Part shown: piece by piece, positions 62,559 to 64,000 of the stretch | Numbering within the stretch: the stretch's first letter is position 1 | Layout: each line of letters opens with the position of its first letter | Assembly (NCBI RefSeq): GCF_014204715.1 | Contig: NZ_JACHLY010000001.1 | Location: forward strand, 1 to 64,000 | DNA from: Streptomonospora salina | GTDB lineage: Bacteria; Actinomycetota; Actinomycetes; Streptosporangiales; Streptosporangiaceae | Length of the DNA stretch: 64,000 nucleotides | Direction of reading: 5' to 3' | Position numbers and translations under genes: made by a program | Notes under the pieces: model-generated | The model's database searches: none | What the model was told of the DNA's origin: nothing | What the model saw: only the letters and a program-made list of their open reading frames with translations

Positions 62559-64000
62559 TCACCCGCCGCGGAGGTAGGACGCGGCCGCCTCCTCCAGCTC
62601 CGGCGCCAGCAGACGGGCGTAGGTGGCGGTGAGGTGGTGGCTGTCGCGGTAGACGAGCACGTTGCCGATCACGGGCGGGCAGGTGCCTGCGGTGCAGATC
62701 CGATCGCTGAGGTCGACGAGGCCGGCGTCGCTCTCCCGGGCGGCGATGACCTGCGGGTCGTCGTCGGAGAACGCGTCCTCGGCCGGCTGCTCGCACTGGG
62801 CGAGGTCGTCCTTGTGCAGTGACACGCATTCGGGCAGGCGGGTGCGGGTCGTGGGGGTGTCGCGGATGGCGACGACGTCGGTGCCGGCGTCTTCGAGCGG
62901 CGACCACAGCCGGTTCATGCCGGCGGCGATGGCGGCGCGGCCGTCCTCCGGGGAGGCGGCCCCGTACCCGTCGGCCATCGAACTGGAGCTGGTGAAGACG
63001 AGCTCGGGGTGCAGGCCGCCGGTCAGTTCGTCGAGCACGGCGCGGTTGTAGCGCTTGCACGCGTCATAGGGACCGCCCGTGCCGGACTCCAGGTCGGCGA
63101 CGGTGAACCCGCAGGCGGACTTGGTGAAGGTGTGCAGCCGCCAGCCGCGTTCCCGGGCGATCGTGCGCAGGGCGGGCGCCCATTGGGCGGCGTGGGAGTC
63201 GCCGACCAGGGCGACGGTGGTGTCGGCGTCGTCGGGACCGTAGACGCAGGGGTCGGGGCGGGTGTCGGCCTGGGACGCATGGCAGCCGGCGTCGTAGACG
63301 TCGGGAATGTCCTCGCCCGCGGCCACCGCCGAGGGATACAACGGCACCGCACCCGACCCCATCGGCTCCGACGTACCCAACGCCGCCGGCCCCACATGCT
63401 GCACCGGATCGAACTCCGCCCCCTTGAGCCACTCGTAGCGCCCCACCTGAACCGCACCGACCAGCACCACCACCAACGCCGCCACCACAGCGAACACCCC
63501 CGCCCGCCGGCCCGACCGCAACAGCCCCCACCGGCGCACCGGATCCTCCACCGCCACCTTGGTGCCCCACGCCAACACCACCGACACCACCACCGCCAGC
63601 CCCGCATACAACGGCTCCAGCCGCGCCGAACCGGTCAGCGCCGACGCGAACACGATCACCGGCCAATGCCACAGATACAGCGGATACGAGATATCGCCGC
63701 CGAAACGCGCGGGACCACTCGCCAGCAGCCCGTAGGAGGACCACCGCCCCCCGTTGCACCCCGCCGCGATCACCGCCGCCGCCCCCGCGACCGGCACCAC
63801 CGCCGCCACCCCCGGAAACGGCGTCTGATCGTCATAGGCCAGCACCGACCAGCCGATCGCGGCCAGACCCGCCCAGCCCAGCACCCACCGCACCCGCACC
63901 GGCCACACGATCCGCACCGACGCCACCGCCAGCACACCCCCCGCCGCCAACTCCCACATCCGGGTCTGGGGCAGGAAATACGCCGGCTGGGGATCGGTGG
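62559..64000 (-). CDS. Acyltransferase-3/SGNH membrane protein (OafA-like), 5'-incomplete
   Basis: The frame remains open at the right window edge, so the first helices and the catalytic Arg/His block are outside. What is visible is the end of an acyltransferase-3 membrane domain (PARFGGDISYPLYLWHWPVIVFAS). After a last helix (VFAVVAALVVVLVGAVQVG) comes an extracytoplasmic SGNH domain with GDSHAAQWAPALR (nucleophile Ser) and the C-terminal DSHHLTATYARLL (Asp/His). Such proteins O-acetylate cell-wall polymers or other glycans. Codon composition changes abruptly near 63320, between the two domains. Confidence 0.88.
   Translation of the reverse strand, partial: TDPQPAYFLPQTRMWELAAGGVLAVASVRIVWPVRVRWVLGWAGLAAIGWSVLAYDDQTPFPGVAAVVPVAGAAAVIAAGCNGGRWSSYGLLASGPARFGGDISYPLYLWHWPVIVFASALTGSARLEPLYAGLAVVVSVVLAWGTKVAVEDPVRRWGLLRSGRRAGVFAVVAALVVVLVGAVQVGRYEWLKGAEFDPVQHVGPAALGTSEPMGSGAVPLYPSAVAAGEDIPDVYDAGCHASQADTRPDPCVYGPDDADTTVALVGDSHAAQWAPALRTIARERGWRLHTFTKSACGFTVADLESGTGGPYDACKRYNRAVLDELTGGLHPELVFTSSSSMADGYGAASPEDGRAAIAAGMNRLWSPLEDAGTDVVAIRDTPTTRTRLPECVSLHKDDLAQCEQPAEDAFSDDDPQVIAARESDAGLVDLSDRICTAGTCPPVIGNVLVYRDSHHLTATYARLLAPELEEAAASYLRGG

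Overview
This 64 kb window is high-GC DNA from a filamentous actinomycete. GTG starts are frequent, a third-position G/C bias is visible throughout, and several genes look leaderless. The families present (mycothiol/DinB-type TIGR03086 protein, F420-type LLM oxidoreductase, DtxR-type metalloregulators, a uroporphyrinogen-III synthase fused to a winged helix, YiaA/B, a DnaE2-like polymerase) also point to Actinobacteria. A Nocardiopsaceae-like genus (Streptomonospora/Nocardiopsis group) is my guess from protein flavour only.

Layout. (1) 1-2.5 kb: end of an unknown gene, xthA, an alpha/beta hydrolase and a HAD phosphatase, all with an unusual A-ending codon habit (AAA, CAA, GAA). (2) 2.8-13.5 kb: an accessory region full of broken mobile DNA. 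It holds three fragments of tyrosine recombinases, an IS5-type element carrying a coupled winged-helix gene, two Tn3 transposase remnants and a 5'-truncated TnpB. Between the wrecks sit a TetR/MFS efflux pair with a clear operator and a broken FAD monooxygenase, and a GlxA regulator/rhodanese/GNAT group. (3) 13.6-27 kb: amino acid permease, NUDIX, ankyrin protein, membrane proteins, a 587-residue unknown protein, an intact tyrosine recombinase, small membrane proteins, a 1211-residue TM0106-family RecB-like nuclease/helicase, a second decayed TnpB insertion and an RlpA-like secreted protein whose stop codon lies in the insertion end.

(4) 27.4-37.7 kb: one assimilatory nitrate block on the minus strand, in transcription order narK transporter, molybdopterin nitrate reductase, FAD/[2Fe-2S] electron-transfer protein, nirB, nirD, uroporphyrinogen-III synthase with winged helix, CbiX-type chelatase. 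It imports nitrate, reduces it to ammonium and makes the siroheme that NirB needs. GlnR-like boxes lie 83 bp upstream of both narK and nirB. (5) 37.9-47 kb: metals. There is a Mn/Zn-type ABC transporter, a siderophore-binding lipoprotein under an IdeR/DmdR-type iron box, an MHYT membrane protein coupled to an FhuF-like ferric reductase, and a DtxR-family repressor whose ligands look manganese-specific. A DUF2795 protein, an LLM oxidoreductase and an aldo/keto reductase with a palindromic operator lie among them.

(6) 47-64 kb: DUF421 membrane protein, DnaE2-like polymerase with a near-LexA box, a ROK regulator divergent from an edd-glk-eda Entner-Doudoroff operon, a fused para-aminobenzoate synthase, bioB, two leaderless GNAT acetyltransferases, a YiaA/B protein and a 5'-incomplete acyltransferase/SGNH membrane protein with an abrupt composition change inside it. 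I saw no rRNA, tRNA or CRISPR array. I did not find an obvious wholly new multi-gene system; the strongest candidates for novelty are the recombinase-bracketed island, the IS5 passenger gene, the MHYT-FhuF operon and the duplicated NirB/NirD tail.
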